Assembly: GCA_903935095.1 (NCBI GenBank)
Contig: CAIZQH010000005.1
Coordinates: 1-64,000, forward strand
DNA length: 64,000 nucleotides
Reading direction: 5' to 3'
Source: an uncultured Flavobacteriales bacterium
GTDB lineage: Bacteria; Bacteroidota; Bacteroidia; Flavobacteriales_D; Crocinitomicaceae
Shown here: positions 44,813 through 53,975 of the stretch, one piece after another
How positions within the stretch are numbered: position 1 is the first letter of the stretch
How the letters are laid out: every line of letters starts with the position of its first letter
Made by a program: the position numbers and the translations under genes
The notes under the pieces: model-generated
The model's database searches: none
What the model was told of the DNA's origin: nothing
Seen by the model: only the letters and a program-made list of their open reading frames with translations

Positions 44813-45373
44813 TTATTCAGATTTTAAACGCTTGGGGTTTTGACTTAAAAACGCCGTCCAGGAATCACCTTTAACCTTGTTGTGTTCTCCGATTCCTTTG
44901 GAAAAATGATGACAAACAGCAGCTGCTAACCCATCTGTGGCATCTAAATATTTCGGCATGTCCTGAAAGTTCAAAAGTTTTTGAAGCATTGCGGCAACTT
45001 GTTCTTTCGAGGCCGCACCGCTGCCGGTGATGGATTGCTTAATTCTTCTTGGAGAATATTCTTCAAAGGGGATATTGTGGTTTAGGCAAGCAGCAATCGC
45101 TACCCCTTGGGCGCGTCCGAGTTTAAGCATAGATTGCACATTCTTTCCGAAAAATGGGGCTTCAATGGCCATTTCATCCGGTTTATATTCTTCGATGAGT
45201 CCATTTAAACGATCTAGTATGCGTTTCAATTTATCGGGTTGATTGGCCAACTTATTTAACTGAATGACACCGAAATTTAGCATGTGAAGTTGGTTCTTTT
45301 TCACATGAATGAGCCCGTATCCCATTACGGTGGTTCCAGGGTCGATACCAAGAATGATCTTGTCTTCCGTCAT
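44813..45373 (-). CDS. ruvC: Holliday junction resolvase RuvC
   Basis: 186 residues with catalytic D11 (GIDPGTT), E71 (AIEAPFF), D144 and D147 (LDATDGLA). It cuts Holliday junctions in a dimer with RuvAB, which are not in this window. It is slightly longer than E. coli RuvC by a basic C-terminal tail. A 7-of-8 box (TTATTTTG, 45411-45418, minus) may be its promoter. Confidence 0.97.
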   Translation of the reverse strand: MTEDKIILGIDPGTTVMGYGLIHVKKNQLHMLNFGVIQLNKLANQPDKLKRILDRLNGLIEEYKPDEMAIEAPFFGKNVQSMLKLGRAQGVAIAACLNHNIPFEEYSPRRIKQSITGSGAASKEQVAAMLQKLLNFQDMPKYLDATDGLAAAVCHHFSKGIGEHNKVKGDSWTAFLSQNPKRLKSE

Positions 45374-45448
45374 TTGTAAGCTATTCGGGTTTAAAGCTAA
45401 TCAATGTTTACAAAATAATGGCGGTCAGCTTTCAGATCCTTAGTTGAT

Positions 45449-46171
45449 TTAATTAGCGGAGCTAATATTATCTTCTTCCACAAGTGCATCTCCGCGCATG
45501 CGCAATAACAATTGAATTAGGGCGACAACGTCTTTTTCACAATAAATTCGAATTCGATCTAAGGCTTGTTCTTCATAATAAACGCGTGCCACATCGGCTC
45601 CAGAGATATCGTCTTTGGGTGTTGGGATCTTAAATACATGACATAATAAAGCCAAGGATGTAAAGGCTTTATAGTCTCCGAATTTCCATAATTCTAAGGT
45701 GTCTAAATGATTAACTTCCCAAGGTTTTTTGCCGGAAATATCTAAGATGGGAGGTAAAGTAATGCCATTAATCAACATGCGTCTACAGATATATGGAATA
45801 TCAAATTCCTTCGAATTATGTCCGCATATCACATGGTAACTCGTGTTATAATGGTCCTCTAACAATTTTTTAAATTGCTTCAATAAGGTTTCTTCGTCGT
45901 CATGCGCAAAGGATTTCAAACGAATGGTTTTCCCTGTAGTTGCATCGCGTACCATCCCCACGGAAATACAAACAATCTTGCCAAATTCAGAAAGAATCCC
46001 ACCTTTTTCATTGTAAATCATCTCAATATTTTTCTCCGGATTTACTTGGAATCGATTCTTCGCATAAAAAAGCTCTTGACCTTTTTCATCCAAGTCCTGG
46101 TATTGATAAATTTGAGGTACTGTTTCAATGTCCAAAAAGAGCACTTTGTCAAACTGAATTCGTGAAAGCAT
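45449..46171 (-). CDS. Predicted 3'-5' exonuclease, PolB-like (DEDDy-type fold)
   Basis: 240 residues from the ATG at 46171, which gives MLSRIQFDKVLFLDIETVP; the longer frame from 46264 is unlikely. Exo motifs are D14/E16 (FLDIETVP), GHNSKEFDIPYICRR with a catalytic Asp, and the late YCEKDVVALIQLLLR. This is the DNA_pol_B_exo2 family, free-standing exonucleases related to the proofreading domain of family B polymerases; the biological substrate is unknown. It is divergent from the GAF gene. Confidence 0.88.
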   Translation of the reverse strand: MLSRIQFDKVLFLDIETVPQIYQYQDLDEKGQELFYAKNRFQVNPEKNIEMIYNEKGGILSEFGKIVCISVGMVRDATTGKTIRLKSFAHDDEETLLKQFKKLLEDHYNTSYHVICGHNSKEFDIPYICRRMLINGITLPPILDISGKKPWEVNHLDTLELWKFGDYKAFTSLALLCHVFKIPTPKDDISGADVARVYYEEQALDRIRIYCEKDVVALIQLLLRMRGDALVEEDNISSAN

Positions 46172-46240
46172 ATGTGGTTGATTTATGAGATGAATATAGG
46201 TGAAAATCTTGATTAATCGGAGTAAAAACGTCAAATTTGC

Positions 46241-46248
46241 TAAAATTG
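46241..46248 (+). promoter_or_regulatory. -7-like element of the fRMsr operon
   Basis: TAAAATTG, 7 of 8 matches, followed by ATAT and the ATG at 46253. Confidence 0.5.
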
Positions 46249-46252
46249 ATAT

Positions 46253-46732
46253 ATGTCCGAGCAAATAATTATTTCAGGCCAAACAAAACAAGCGAAATAC
46301 GAAGCCTTATTGCCGCAAATTTTTGCTTTGACGGAATCCGAGTCTTCTTGGATTGCCAATTTGGCGAATACTTCTGCCGCATTAAAGGAAATATTTGGAT
46401 TCTTATGGGTTGGATTCTATTTGGTTGATGGCGACCAACTTGTTTTGGGTCCATTTCAAGGACCTGTTGCGTGTACGCGTATTGCCTTTGGTAAAGGGGT
46501 TTGCGGCGCTTCATGGAAGCAAGAAAGGGCTATTCTCGTTCCGGATGTCGACGCGTTTCCTGGACATATTGCTTGCAGTTCATTATCCAGAAGTGAAGTT
46601 GTCCTTCCCTTGATGAAAGAAGGGGAAGTGATCGGTGTTTTAGATGTGGATAGTGATCAGCTCAATGAATTTGATGAGGTAGATGTCAAATTTTTAACGG
46701 AACTTTGTACATGGCTCGTTTCCTTGCATTAA
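46253..46732 (+). CDS. msrC: Free methionine-(R)-sulfoxide reductase (GAF domain)
   Basis: 159 residues, one GAF domain: FLWVGFYLVDGDQLVLGPFQG, then the three family Cys in VACTRI, KGVCGASW and HIACSS, and EVVLPL...IGVLDVDS. The fRMsr family reduces free Met-R-sulfoxide with thioredoxin. It complements MsrB at the start of the window. First gene of a rightward operon; the next gene starts inside its last codons. Confidence 0.93.
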   Translation: MSEQIIISGQTKQAKYEALLPQIFALTESESSWIANLANTSAALKEIFGFLWVGFYLVDGDQLVLGPFQGPVACTRIAFGKGVCGASWKQERAILVPDVDAFPGHIACSSLSRSEVVLPLMKEGEVIGVLDVDSDQLNEFDEVDVKFLTELCTWLVSLH

Positions 46733-48237
46733 TTTGTCTTCTTTTCCTTGTTGCTTCCTGCGGTCAGATTGGGACCATTTCAGGTGGACCGAAGGATGAA
46801 ATCGCACCTCAAATTACTTCATCGAATTTAACGAATAAACAAGTAAACTTTTCTGAAAAAATCATTGAATTTACCTTTGATGAATACATCGAATTAAACA
46901 AGCCAATGGAGCAAATTGTACTTGTTCCTGCTGATTCAAAAATTCAAAGCAAATTAGTTAAAAAAACCCTTTCCATTGGATTTAACGACTCGCTCCAAAA
47001 GAACACAACGTATACGCTTTACTTGAATTCTGCTGTAAAAGATGTGACCGAAGGAAATGATTCGCTTATGAAATTCACTTTTTCTACCGGTAAAGTAATT
47101 GATTCTCTTTCATTATATGTTCGGGTTTTCGATGCGTTTTCAAAAGAGTGGAAGTCAAAAGTCACGGTTGGACTTTATCCAAATTTTGAGGATAAGAGTC
47201 CACGTTATTTTACACAAAGTCAGAGCAATGGTATTGCACATTTCGAAGCCTTGCGTCCAGGAAGTTATTTTGTCAAAGCATTTACCGACAAAAATCAAGA
47301 TTTACACATTCAACAGTCCGAAATGCAAGGGTTTAACTGGGATGCTATTATCCCTGGTTCCGACGTTACAGATACGCTCCTTTTGCCTGTTTCTCTTCCC
47401 GTTCAAGAAGACAAGTTGAAAAACGCGCGATTGATTCCTCCTGGAATTATTGGTGTTCATGTTCCCGTGGATAAGGATGGGACTAATATCCTATTGAATG
47501 GACAAACACTTGACATCAATCAATTTATCGGAATAGGAGAGGACAGTTTATTGGTTTCAATTGGCGAGATCAAAGAAATTGATTTGCAACTCATCATCGC
47601 CGAGGATACGCTTCTTCTTCGAAATACGCCGAAGCAACAAGCAGCGAAAATCGCGGTTCAATTCATCGAAAAAGAAGGTATGCAAGATCGCTTTTTCCTA
47701 TCGTGTTCCGATTTCATTCAATGGCTAGACACCAGCAAAATGAAATTGAGGAATATGGAGGATAGTAGTCTTGTTGCATTTGATGTAGAATTCCTAGCTA
47801 ATCAATTCGAAATCCGGCCAAAGAAATACGCAAAAAACTATCAATTGTCCCTGGTCGAAGGTGCAATACTCGGCAAGACAAAAAATGTCTCAAATAAATT
47901 TCAAAAGGAAATTGCCTGGAAGCAAGATCGGGACTTCGGTGATTTAACTATTCGATTAACCGATACTATTCCCGCAGGAATCATACATGTTATTCAAAAA
48001 AACGTAGTGATTCGGACCGCATCATTTAATGAGACTGACAAAATCAGTCTTCCTGATTTATTGCCAGGTGAATATACCTTTAAAGTAATCTTAGATCGCA
48101 ACAAGAATGGAAAATGGGATCCAATTTCACCGAAATTCAAAACATTAGCAGAGGAAGTGTTGTTATTCAATACACCTGTGAAAATCAGATCAAATTGGGA
48201 GGTGGAAGTTAACTTTGAAGTCCCATTAAAGAATTAA
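46711..48237 (+). CDS. Ig-like (Big_5) domain lipoprotein
   Basis: 508 residues from the ATG at 46711; a TTG two codons earlier is the alternative. Signal MARFLALICLLFLVASC ends in a lipobox. CGQIGTISGGPKDEIAP and the following 110 residues form the SbsA/Big_5 Ig-like domain at the N-terminus of a widespread Bacteroidota lipoprotein family. The remainder is beta-rich, with a late FKVILDRNKNGKWDP strand pair. Function unknown. It overlaps the fRMsr gene by 22 bp. Confidence 0.85.
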   Translation: MARFLALICLLFLVASCGQIGTISGGPKDEIAPQITSSNLTNKQVNFSEKIIEFTFDEYIELNKPMEQIVLVPADSKIQSKLVKKTLSIGFNDSLQKNTTYTLYLNSAVKDVTEGNDSLMKFTFSTGKVIDSLSLYVRVFDAFSKEWKSKVTVGLYPNFEDKSPRYFTQSQSNGIAHFEALRPGSYFVKAFTDKNQDLHIQQSEMQGFNWDAIIPGSDVTDTLLLPVSLPVQEDKLKNARLIPPGIIGVHVPVDKDGTNILLNGQTLDINQFIGIGEDSLLVSIGEIKEIDLQLIIAEDTLLLRNTPKQQAAKIAVQFIEKEGMQDRFFLSCSDFIQWLDTSKMKLRNMEDSSLVAFDVEFLANQFEIRPKKYAKNYQLSLVEGAILGKTKNVSNKFQKEIAWKQDRDFGDLTIRLTDTIPAGIIHVIQKNVVIRTASFNETDKISLPDLLPGEYTFKVILDRNKNGKWDPISPKFKTLAEEVLLFNTPVKIRSNWEVEVNFEVPLKN

Positions 48238-48264
48238 ATAGTAAACCCTTAAAAAGTAAAACAA

Positions 48265-49116
48265 ATGAAAAAATTAATCTTAAGTTGTGTGATTATTGTT
48301 TGCGGAATGGCAAATGCACAAGTCCAAGTTCCAAAAGCAAGTCCATTAGCAAAAGTTCAACAACGCGTTGGACTATCGGATATTACCATAAACTATTCTC
48401 GTCCTTCCGTAAATAATCGCGTTATTTTTGGTGGACTTATTCCTTTCGGAGAAAAATGGAGACTTGGCGCTAATGAAAACACAAAATTTCAAACATCTGA
48501 TGATTTGGATTTTGAGGCTGGAATACTTAAGGCAGGTACCTATGCTTTATTTGCGACACCAAATGCCGATCATTGGATCTTGGAGTTTTATTCAGATACA
48601 ACTAACTGGGGTATGCCTGAAAAATGGGATGAACAAAAGGTAGCATTAAGATTGAAAGCCGCCATAGAAAAACCAAGAATGACGGTAGAAAACCTTACCA
48701 TTGGAATTGAAAAAATGGAGTTTAATAGCGCGGAATTAGTCATATCTTGGGAAGAAATGAATATTCGCTTTCCCTTCACATTAAATACGAAAGAAAAAGT
48801 GCTTGCCAGCATCAAGAATACAATGACTTCAAAAACGATCACAGCGGATGATTATCACAAGTCTGCAAGTTATTACTTTATTGAACAGATCGACATGAAA
48901 ATAGCCCTAGAATGGTCGACCAAAGCAGTGGAGATGAAGGGAGTAAACGCTTACTGGATGAGCAGATTAAAATCGCAATTACAGGCAGCGAATGGTGATT
49001 ACAAAGGAGCCATAGAGACGGCCAAAATATCTATGGAAGCTGCAGAAAAAGATGGGGACCAGAACTATGTTAAAATGAATAAACAATCCATCGAGGAGTG
49101 GAGTAAAAAGAAATAA
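48265..49116 (+). CDS. Exported DUF2911 protein with TPR-like C-terminus
   Basis: 283 residues with a signal peptide (MKKLILSCVIIVCGMANA-Q). The DUF2911 core begins at KASPLAKVQQRVGLSDI and continues NYSRPSVNNRVIFGGL, FGEKWRLGANENT, LKAGTYALFATPN. The C-terminal 80 residues are helical (ALEWSTKAVEM, DYKGAIETAK), TPR-like. Periplasmic; function unknown. It is a common stand-alone family in the phylum. Confidence 0.9.
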   Translation: MKKLILSCVIIVCGMANAQVQVPKASPLAKVQQRVGLSDITINYSRPSVNNRVIFGGLIPFGEKWRLGANENTKFQTSDDLDFEAGILKAGTYALFATPNADHWILEFYSDTTNWGMPEKWDEQKVALRLKAAIEKPRMTVENLTIGIEKMEFNSAELVISWEEMNIRFPFTLNTKEKVLASIKNTMTSKTITADDYHKSASYYFIEQIDMKIALEWSTKAVEMKGVNAYWMSRLKSQLQAANGDYKGAIETAKISMEAAEKDGDQNYVKMNKQSIEEWSKKK

Positions 49117-49118
49117 CA

Positions 49119-50018
49119 TTGTTCCAAAAGTACCGTTACCACATTTGGTTACATGTGATCATTTTCATGTGGGGATTTACCGGAATATTAGGTAAATTGA
49201 TTCAACTTGATGCAATTATCATTGTTTGGTATCGTGTTATCATCGCGGCTGGATTTCTTGCCTTGTATTTTTTGTTGACTAAGAAATCGTTTTTGTTTCC
49301 ACGTGAGCATGCATGGAAAATAATTTTGGTCGGGATGATTGTGGCCGGACATTGGATGACATTTTATTACAGCATTCAACTATCGACCGCATCCCTCGGA
49401 ATTTTATGTCTTTCTACCACAACATTGCACGTAACCTGGTTAGAACCACTCGTTATGAAGCGTAAGTTTTCTTGGATGGAATTCCTATTTGGTATTTTAG
49501 TCATTTTCGGAATCTATTTTGTTGCTCACGACTTCAATGCACAAGAACGCACCGCGCTATACTTTGGACTTGCATCCGCATTATTTGCAGCCTTGTTTTC
49601 TGTTTTTAACGGACGCATCGCTAAAGATGTGGAATCGGCATATATTACACTTTACGAACTCATTACAGGAATTATTTTTATCAGCATTGTACTTTGGTCG
49701 TCCGGCAAGTTAACTTACTCCATGCTCAAAATGACGACATCTGACGCGCTCTGGCTACTTTTTTTAGGCATTGTTTGTACGTCCTTTGCATTTTTAATGA
49801 CCATTGAAATCGTTAAAAAACTTGGGGCATTTACTGTATCCTTGAGTATCAACCTGGAACCAGTTTACACCATTATATTGGCGATTTTCATTTTGAAAGA
49901 ACATCAATTACTGAACATAAACTTTTATGTGGGTTCCATGGTCATTATACTCGTTGTGATTGCAAATGGACTTTACAAGAATTGGCTGGATAAATTAGCA
50001 CTAAAACAAAAAATATAG
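49119..50018 (+). CDS. EamA (DMT) family transporter
   Basis: 299 residues with ten hydrophobic segments in two EamA repeats (first MWGFTGILGKL, second GLASALFAALFSVFNGR). Drug/metabolite transporters of this type export or import small metabolites such as amino acids; no substrate can be assigned. The start is TTG at 49119, 2 nt after the DUF2911 stop; no in-frame ATG gives a complete first helix. Confidence 0.88.
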   Translation: MFQKYRYHIWLHVIIFMWGFTGILGKLIQLDAIIIVWYRVIIAAGFLALYFLLTKKSFLFPREHAWKIILVGMIVAGHWMTFYYSIQLSTASLGILCLSTTTLHVTWLEPLVMKRKFSWMEFLFGILVIFGIYFVAHDFNAQERTALYFGLASALFAALFSVFNGRIAKDVESAYITLYELITGIIFISIVLWSSGKLTYSMLKMTTSDALWLLFLGIVCTSFAFLMTIEIVKKLGAFTVSLSINLEPVYTIILAIFILKEHQLLNINFYVGSMVIILVVIANGLYKNWLDKLALKQKI

Positions 50019-50021
50019 AAA

Positions 50022-51005
50022 ATGGAATATACGAATCTTGGTAAATCAGGTTTGCAAATCAGCAGACTTTCTTTAGGGTCCTGGTTGACCTTCGGCAAGC
50101 AAATTGGGGATGATGTTGCAGAGCGACTCATGGACATCGCTTATGAAAACGGAATTAATTTCTTCGATAATGCTGAGATTTATGCACGTGGTAAAAGCGA
50201 AGAGGTCATGGGGACTATTTTGAAAAAGAAAAATTGGTCGCGCGATAGTTACATCGTTAGTAGTAAAGCGTTCTTCGGAGCAGGTGGTCAACTTCCAACA
50301 CAAAAAGGGTTGAGTCGAAAACACCTTGTAGAAGCATGCGAACAAGCGTTAAAGCGATTCCAATTAGATTATTTAGATTTGTTTTTGTGTCACCGTCCAG
50401 ATAAGCAAACACCTATTGAAGAAACCGTTTGGTCCATGCACCAATTAATCATGCAAGGAAAAATCTTGTATTGGGGAACATCCGAATGGAGTGCGCAGGA
50501 GATTATGGAAGCACACATGTTCGCGAAACAAAATCACTTGATTGGTCCCATTGTGGAACAACCAGAATACAATATGTTCACACGTCAAAAAGTGGAAGTG
50601 GAATTTTCTCAAGTATACAAAACGGTTGGCCTTGGCACAACCATTTGGTCTCCGTTGGCAAGTGGCATTCTAAGTGGCAAGTACAACATGGATTTCCCAA
50701 GTGAAACAAGACTTGGCATGGAAGGAATGGATTGGCTAAAAGAAAAAAACATGACTCCTGAACGTATTTCCGTTGTCAAACAATTAAGTGAATTAGCTGC
50801 TGAACTTGAGATGTCTTTACCTGTGATGAGCTTAGCTTGGTGCTTAAAAAATCCAAATGTAAGTACGGTAATCCTAGGGGCAAGCAAAGAACATCAATTG
50901 AACGAGAACCTTAAATCCTTAGATGCTCAAGAAAAACTCACGTCAGAAATCATGGAACAAATCGAGGTGGTTTTGGCAAATAAACCTATTCACCCAGACT
51001 ATTAA
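50022..51005 (+). CDS. Aldo/keto reductase (KCNAB/YghZ-like)
   Basis: 327 residues, a barrel with the AKR tetrad D49, Y54, K82, H124 (FFDNAEIYARG, VSSKAFF, LFLCHRPD). The long GQLPTQKGLSRKHLVEA segment and STVILGASKEHQLNENL fit the potassium-channel-beta/YghZ branch that uses NADPH. Likely role is detoxification of aldehydes; not certain. Last gene of the operon starting at fRMsr, 3 nt after the transporter. Confidence 0.9.
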   Translation: MEYTNLGKSGLQISRLSLGSWLTFGKQIGDDVAERLMDIAYENGINFFDNAEIYARGKSEEVMGTILKKKNWSRDSYIVSSKAFFGAGGQLPTQKGLSRKHLVEACEQALKRFQLDYLDLFLCHRPDKQTPIEETVWSMHQLIMQGKILYWGTSEWSAQEIMEAHMFAKQNHLIGPIVEQPEYNMFTRQKVEVEFSQVYKTVGLGTTIWSPLASGILSGKYNMDFPSETRLGMEGMDWLKEKNMTPERISVVKQLSELAAELEMSLPVMSLAWCLKNPNVSTVILGASKEHQLNENLKSLDAQEKLTSEIMEQIEVVLANKPIHPDY

Positions 51006-51045
51006 TAAACAATTTTTAAAATTGGCTGTTAGTCCTTTTAATCAC

Positions 51046-51053
51046 TAATTTTG
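51046..51053 (+). promoter_or_regulatory. -7 promoter element of the ferredoxin reductase gene
   Basis: TAATTTTG, a perfect match, 19 nt before the ATG; an ATTG 21 nt upstream may serve as -33. Confidence 0.6.
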
Positions 51054-51072
51054 CATTGCATTTTTCAATAAC

Positions 51073-52083
51073 ATGATCGAAACAGATATTATCATCATAG
51101 GAGCAGGTCCAGTGGGACTTTTTACCGTATTTGAGGCCGGACTTTTAAAGTTGCGTTGTCATTTAATTGATTCTTTACCGCAAGCTGGGGGACAATGCTC
51201 CGAGATCTATCCTAAGAAACCTATTTACGATATCCCAGGTTTTCCTTCCATTTTAGCTGGAGAATTAATCGATAACTTGATGGAACAAGCTGCTCCATTT
51301 AAACCGGGATTTACCTTGGGCGAGGCTGCTCTCTCCATTGAAAAAACGGAGGATGAAAAATTCATTGTGACAACAATCAAAGGCACCAAACACATTGCGC
51401 CAATTGTCATGATTGCTGGCGGACTTGGAGTATTTGAGCCAAGAAAACCACCTATTGAAAACATCGTAGACTTTGAAGATAAAGGGGTGGAATACATCAT
51501 TAAAGATCCAAGTATTTACCAAGACAAAGTTTGTGTCATTGCTGGTGGGGGTGACTCCGCACTAGATTGGTCCATTTACTTAACCGAACGAAAAATTGCG
51601 AAAAAAGTACATTTAGTTCACCGCAGCAGTTCTTTCCGCGGACATTTAGATTCCGTGCAAAAAGTGATTGACATGGCAGAATCCGGTCAAATTAATTTGA
51701 TTACGGAAGCGGAGGTTACTGGCTTATCAGGCAATGATAGCCTAGAGAAAGTTCACGTGACGCATCAAAAAGATGGAGACATCGTGATTGACGCAGATCA
51801 TTTCATTCCGCTTTTTGGACTAAAACCAAGTTTAGGTCCAATTGCAGATTGGGGATTAGAAATTGAGAAAAGTGCCATCAAAGTAAATACCTTGGATTAT
51901 TCAACGAATATTCCAGGAATATATGCGGTGGGAGACGTGAATACCTATGAAAATAAACTGAAGTTAATTCTTTGCGGATTCCATGAAGGAACCTTAGCTG
52001 TTCAATCCGCTTTTGCACGCATACATCCAGAGAAAAAGAACGTCTTGAAGTACACAACCGTTAATGGTGTTCAAGGATTTTAA
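51073..52083 (+). CDS. Ferredoxin/flavodoxin-NADP+ reductase, thioredoxin-reductase type
   Basis: 336 residues with the TrxR-like two-domain fold: FAD loop IIGAGPVGLFTVFE, GGQCSEIYPKKPIYDIPGFP, NADPH loop IAGGGDSALDW, HRSSSFRGH, and the FAD-binding GIYAVGDVNTYE. The redox CxxC of thioredoxin reductase is absent, which with the PKKPIYDIPG motif defines the FNR subgroup. It moves electrons between NADPH and ferredoxin or flavodoxin in the cytoplasm. Single gene with its own promoter. Confidence 0.92.
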   Translation: MIETDIIIIGAGPVGLFTVFEAGLLKLRCHLIDSLPQAGGQCSEIYPKKPIYDIPGFPSILAGELIDNLMEQAAPFKPGFTLGEAALSIEKTEDEKFIVTTIKGTKHIAPIVMIAGGLGVFEPRKPPIENIVDFEDKGVEYIIKDPSIYQDKVCVIAGGGDSALDWSIYLTERKIAKKVHLVHRSSSFRGHLDSVQKVIDMAESGQINLITEAEVTGLSGNDSLEKVHVTHQKDGDIVIDADHFIPLFGLKPSLGPIADWGLEIEKSAIKVNTLDYSTNIPGIYAVGDVNTYENKLKLILCGFHEGTLAVQSAFARIHPEKKNVLKYTTVNGVQGF

Positions 52084-52089
52084 TTGACT

Positions 52090-52119
52090 TTTGATATTCC
52101 ATTGAAAGGAGTAACTTTG
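52090..52119 (+). promoter_or_regulatory. Promoter of the orphan histidine kinase
   Basis: TTTG at 52090-52093 and TAACTTTG at 52112-52119 with an 18-nt spacer, the best complete -33/-7 pair in the window. The ATG follows after 5 nt. Confidence 0.7.
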
Positions 52120-52124
52120 TTCAG

Positions 52125-53468
52125 ATGAATCGCTGGACCGTTAATTCTGTAGTCATACTTGGACTCGTTTCCATTTTTAGTATCCTTCTTGTGCAATTCG
52201 TATGGATGCGCAGTACGGTGGAAATGCAGGCGAAAAACATTGCCATCCAAGAAAAAGAAGATAGTTTAAACTTACGCGAATTTTCTCAGCAAGCTCATAG
52301 TGCATTGCGCGAAGTACTCGAACAAATTTCCCCAGATCAGCCGGATCATACCGATTTATATGGTGTCATTAAACAAATCAAAAGCAATCAGTTTACCGTA
52401 GACTTTTCCGAAGAATTACAGCCATTTTACCTAGAGACCCTGCTGAAAAAGGAACTTTATCATCAGAACATTCACCAAGACTTTGTGTATGGAATTTATG
52501 ATTGTTTTACGGATTCCATCGTATTAGGAAACCTCATTACATTTACGAAAGACTCCTTGTATGCGGATTCAAAAAAAGGATTGCCAGGACTTACTCTGGA
52601 GTCCTTAAACCTCACCAAAGATGGGCACTATTTTACCGTTTATTTCCCAAATGTTAAACCAAAACCCATTGAAGCTGCCTCGTTTGTATCCCCATGGATA
52701 TATTTGGTAATTATCATCCTTTTTGTGATTGTTTTCTTTGCGTTTAGTCTAGGAATTATCATCCGTCAAAAAAAATTATCCGAGGTGAAGACCGATTTCA
52801 TCAATAACATGACCCATGAGTTGAAGACACCTATTTCAACCATTAGTCTTTCAAGTGAAATGTTAATGCGGATGGATTTAGATGACGAGAATCAAGATAA
52901 AATACGCAAATACGCAAGCATCATATTTAAAGAAAATAAACGGCTTGAAAATCAAGTGGAGCGCGTATTAAACGTTGCAAAACTGGATAAGGAACAGGTT
53001 ATTCTAGACAAAGAACCCTTCAACGTACACGAATTATTAAATGAAGCAAAAGAGAATTTCGAGTTTAATCAAACCGATATTGGCGGAGTCATTTCCTTGG
53101 ATTGCAGTGCAGAAGTATACCAAATTCAGGCGGATTCCGTTCACTTAACCAATGTTGTGTACAATTTATTAGACAACGCCATTAAATACTGTGAAGGAAA
53201 AGCGGTCATTCACATCCATACACGCAATGAACGCAATGGTCTGTTAATTGAAGTCAGTGACAATGGAATAGGAATCAAAAAGGAGAATTTCAAATTGATT
53301 TTTGATAAATTCTATCGCGTGCCTACAGGAAATGTCCACGATGTCAAAGGATTTGGCTTAGGACTTTTCTACGTGAAGTTAATTATTGAAGCACATCATG
53401 GAAAGATAGATGTGAAAAGCGTTTTAGGTAAAGGCACCACTTTTTCAGTGTGGCTCCCTTTTTCTTGA
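52125..53468 (+). CDS. Sensor histidine kinase (orphan)
   Basis: 447 residues: TM1 (about 8-28), a periplasmic sensor of 160 residues with no recognised family, TM2 (191-213), HisKA with H231 (MTHELKTPIST), and HATPase with N box NVVYNLLDNAIKYCE, SDNGIGIKKENF and GFGLGLFYVKLI. The kinase autophosphorylates in response to an envelope signal. No response regulator gene is adjacent, which is unusual for this HisKA type. Its last 24 bp overlap the convergent hypothetical gene. Confidence 0.93.
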   Translation: MNRWTVNSVVILGLVSIFSILLVQFVWMRSTVEMQAKNIAIQEKEDSLNLREFSQQAHSALREVLEQISPDQPDHTDLYGVIKQIKSNQFTVDFSEELQPFYLETLLKKELYHQNIHQDFVYGIYDCFTDSIVLGNLITFTKDSLYADSKKGLPGLTLESLNLTKDGHYFTVYFPNVKPKPIEAASFVSPWIYLVIIILFVIVFFAFSLGIIIRQKKLSEVKTDFINNMTHELKTPISTISLSSEMLMRMDLDDENQDKIRKYASIIFKENKRLENQVERVLNVAKLDKEQVILDKEPFNVHELLNEAKENFEFNQTDIGGVISLDCSAEVYQIQADSVHLTNVVYNLLDNAIKYCEGKAVIHIHTRNERNGLLIEVSDNGIGIKKENFKLIFDKFYRVPTGNVHDVKGFGLGLFYVKLIIEAHHGKIDVKSVLGKGTTFSVWLPFS

Positions 53469-53858
53469 TTTTTTCACGCGAATCAACAGAGTATCCGGCT
53501 GCGGAGAAATCCCTTTTCTAACAATGCTTTTATTCGGTAGGTTGAGAATAAATCGCTCCTCAATCTCTGCGTTTTTTCGTTCCATAACCAAAATGATTTC
53601 ATCTGGATTCAGTGTTTTTGTGGCCGAATAGTTTCCGTAATAATGACTGGTTCCAATAGTCATATAAAGGCTGTCTTTACGAAGAATTAATTCAATTTTT
53701 GACGGTGATATTTCTACGATTTCTTGCCCAAGCAGTGCGCTGTATTGGGATATTTCGCCTTGATATTCTTTGCAATACTTGCGTTTTAATTGCAAAGATT
53801 GAGCGGAAGAATCCACAACAACGGCTAATAAAAAAACGAAGGTGATAACCCATTTCAT
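53445..53858 (-). CDS. Small exported hypothetical protein
   Basis: 137 residues from the ATG at 53858; the signal MKWVITFVFLLAVVVDSSAQ fits this start better than the codon at 53888. The mature part of about 115 residues is charged, with alternating strands (KIELILRKDSLYMTIG, DEIILVMERKNAEIEERF), perhaps a lipocalin-like barrel, but no family is recognised. The C-terminus overlaps the orphan kinase gene on the other strand by 24 bp, and thyA is divergent. Confidence 0.65.
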   Translation of the reverse strand: MKWVITFVFLLAVVVDSSAQSLQLKRKYCKEYQGEISQYSALLGQEIVEISPSKIELILRKDSLYMTIGTSHYYGNYSATKTLNPDEIILVMERKNAEIEERFILNLPNKSIVRKGISPQPDTLLIRVKKSRKREPH

Positions 53859-53975
53859 ACACGAAAATAAACATTTCTTATGGAACATAAGAAATTAACA
53901 AAATCAAACGGAATTGATTCCTTCTTACACGTCAAAAGTAAAATTTTGGCTATTTTAGCGCTAATCTTCAAAGAC

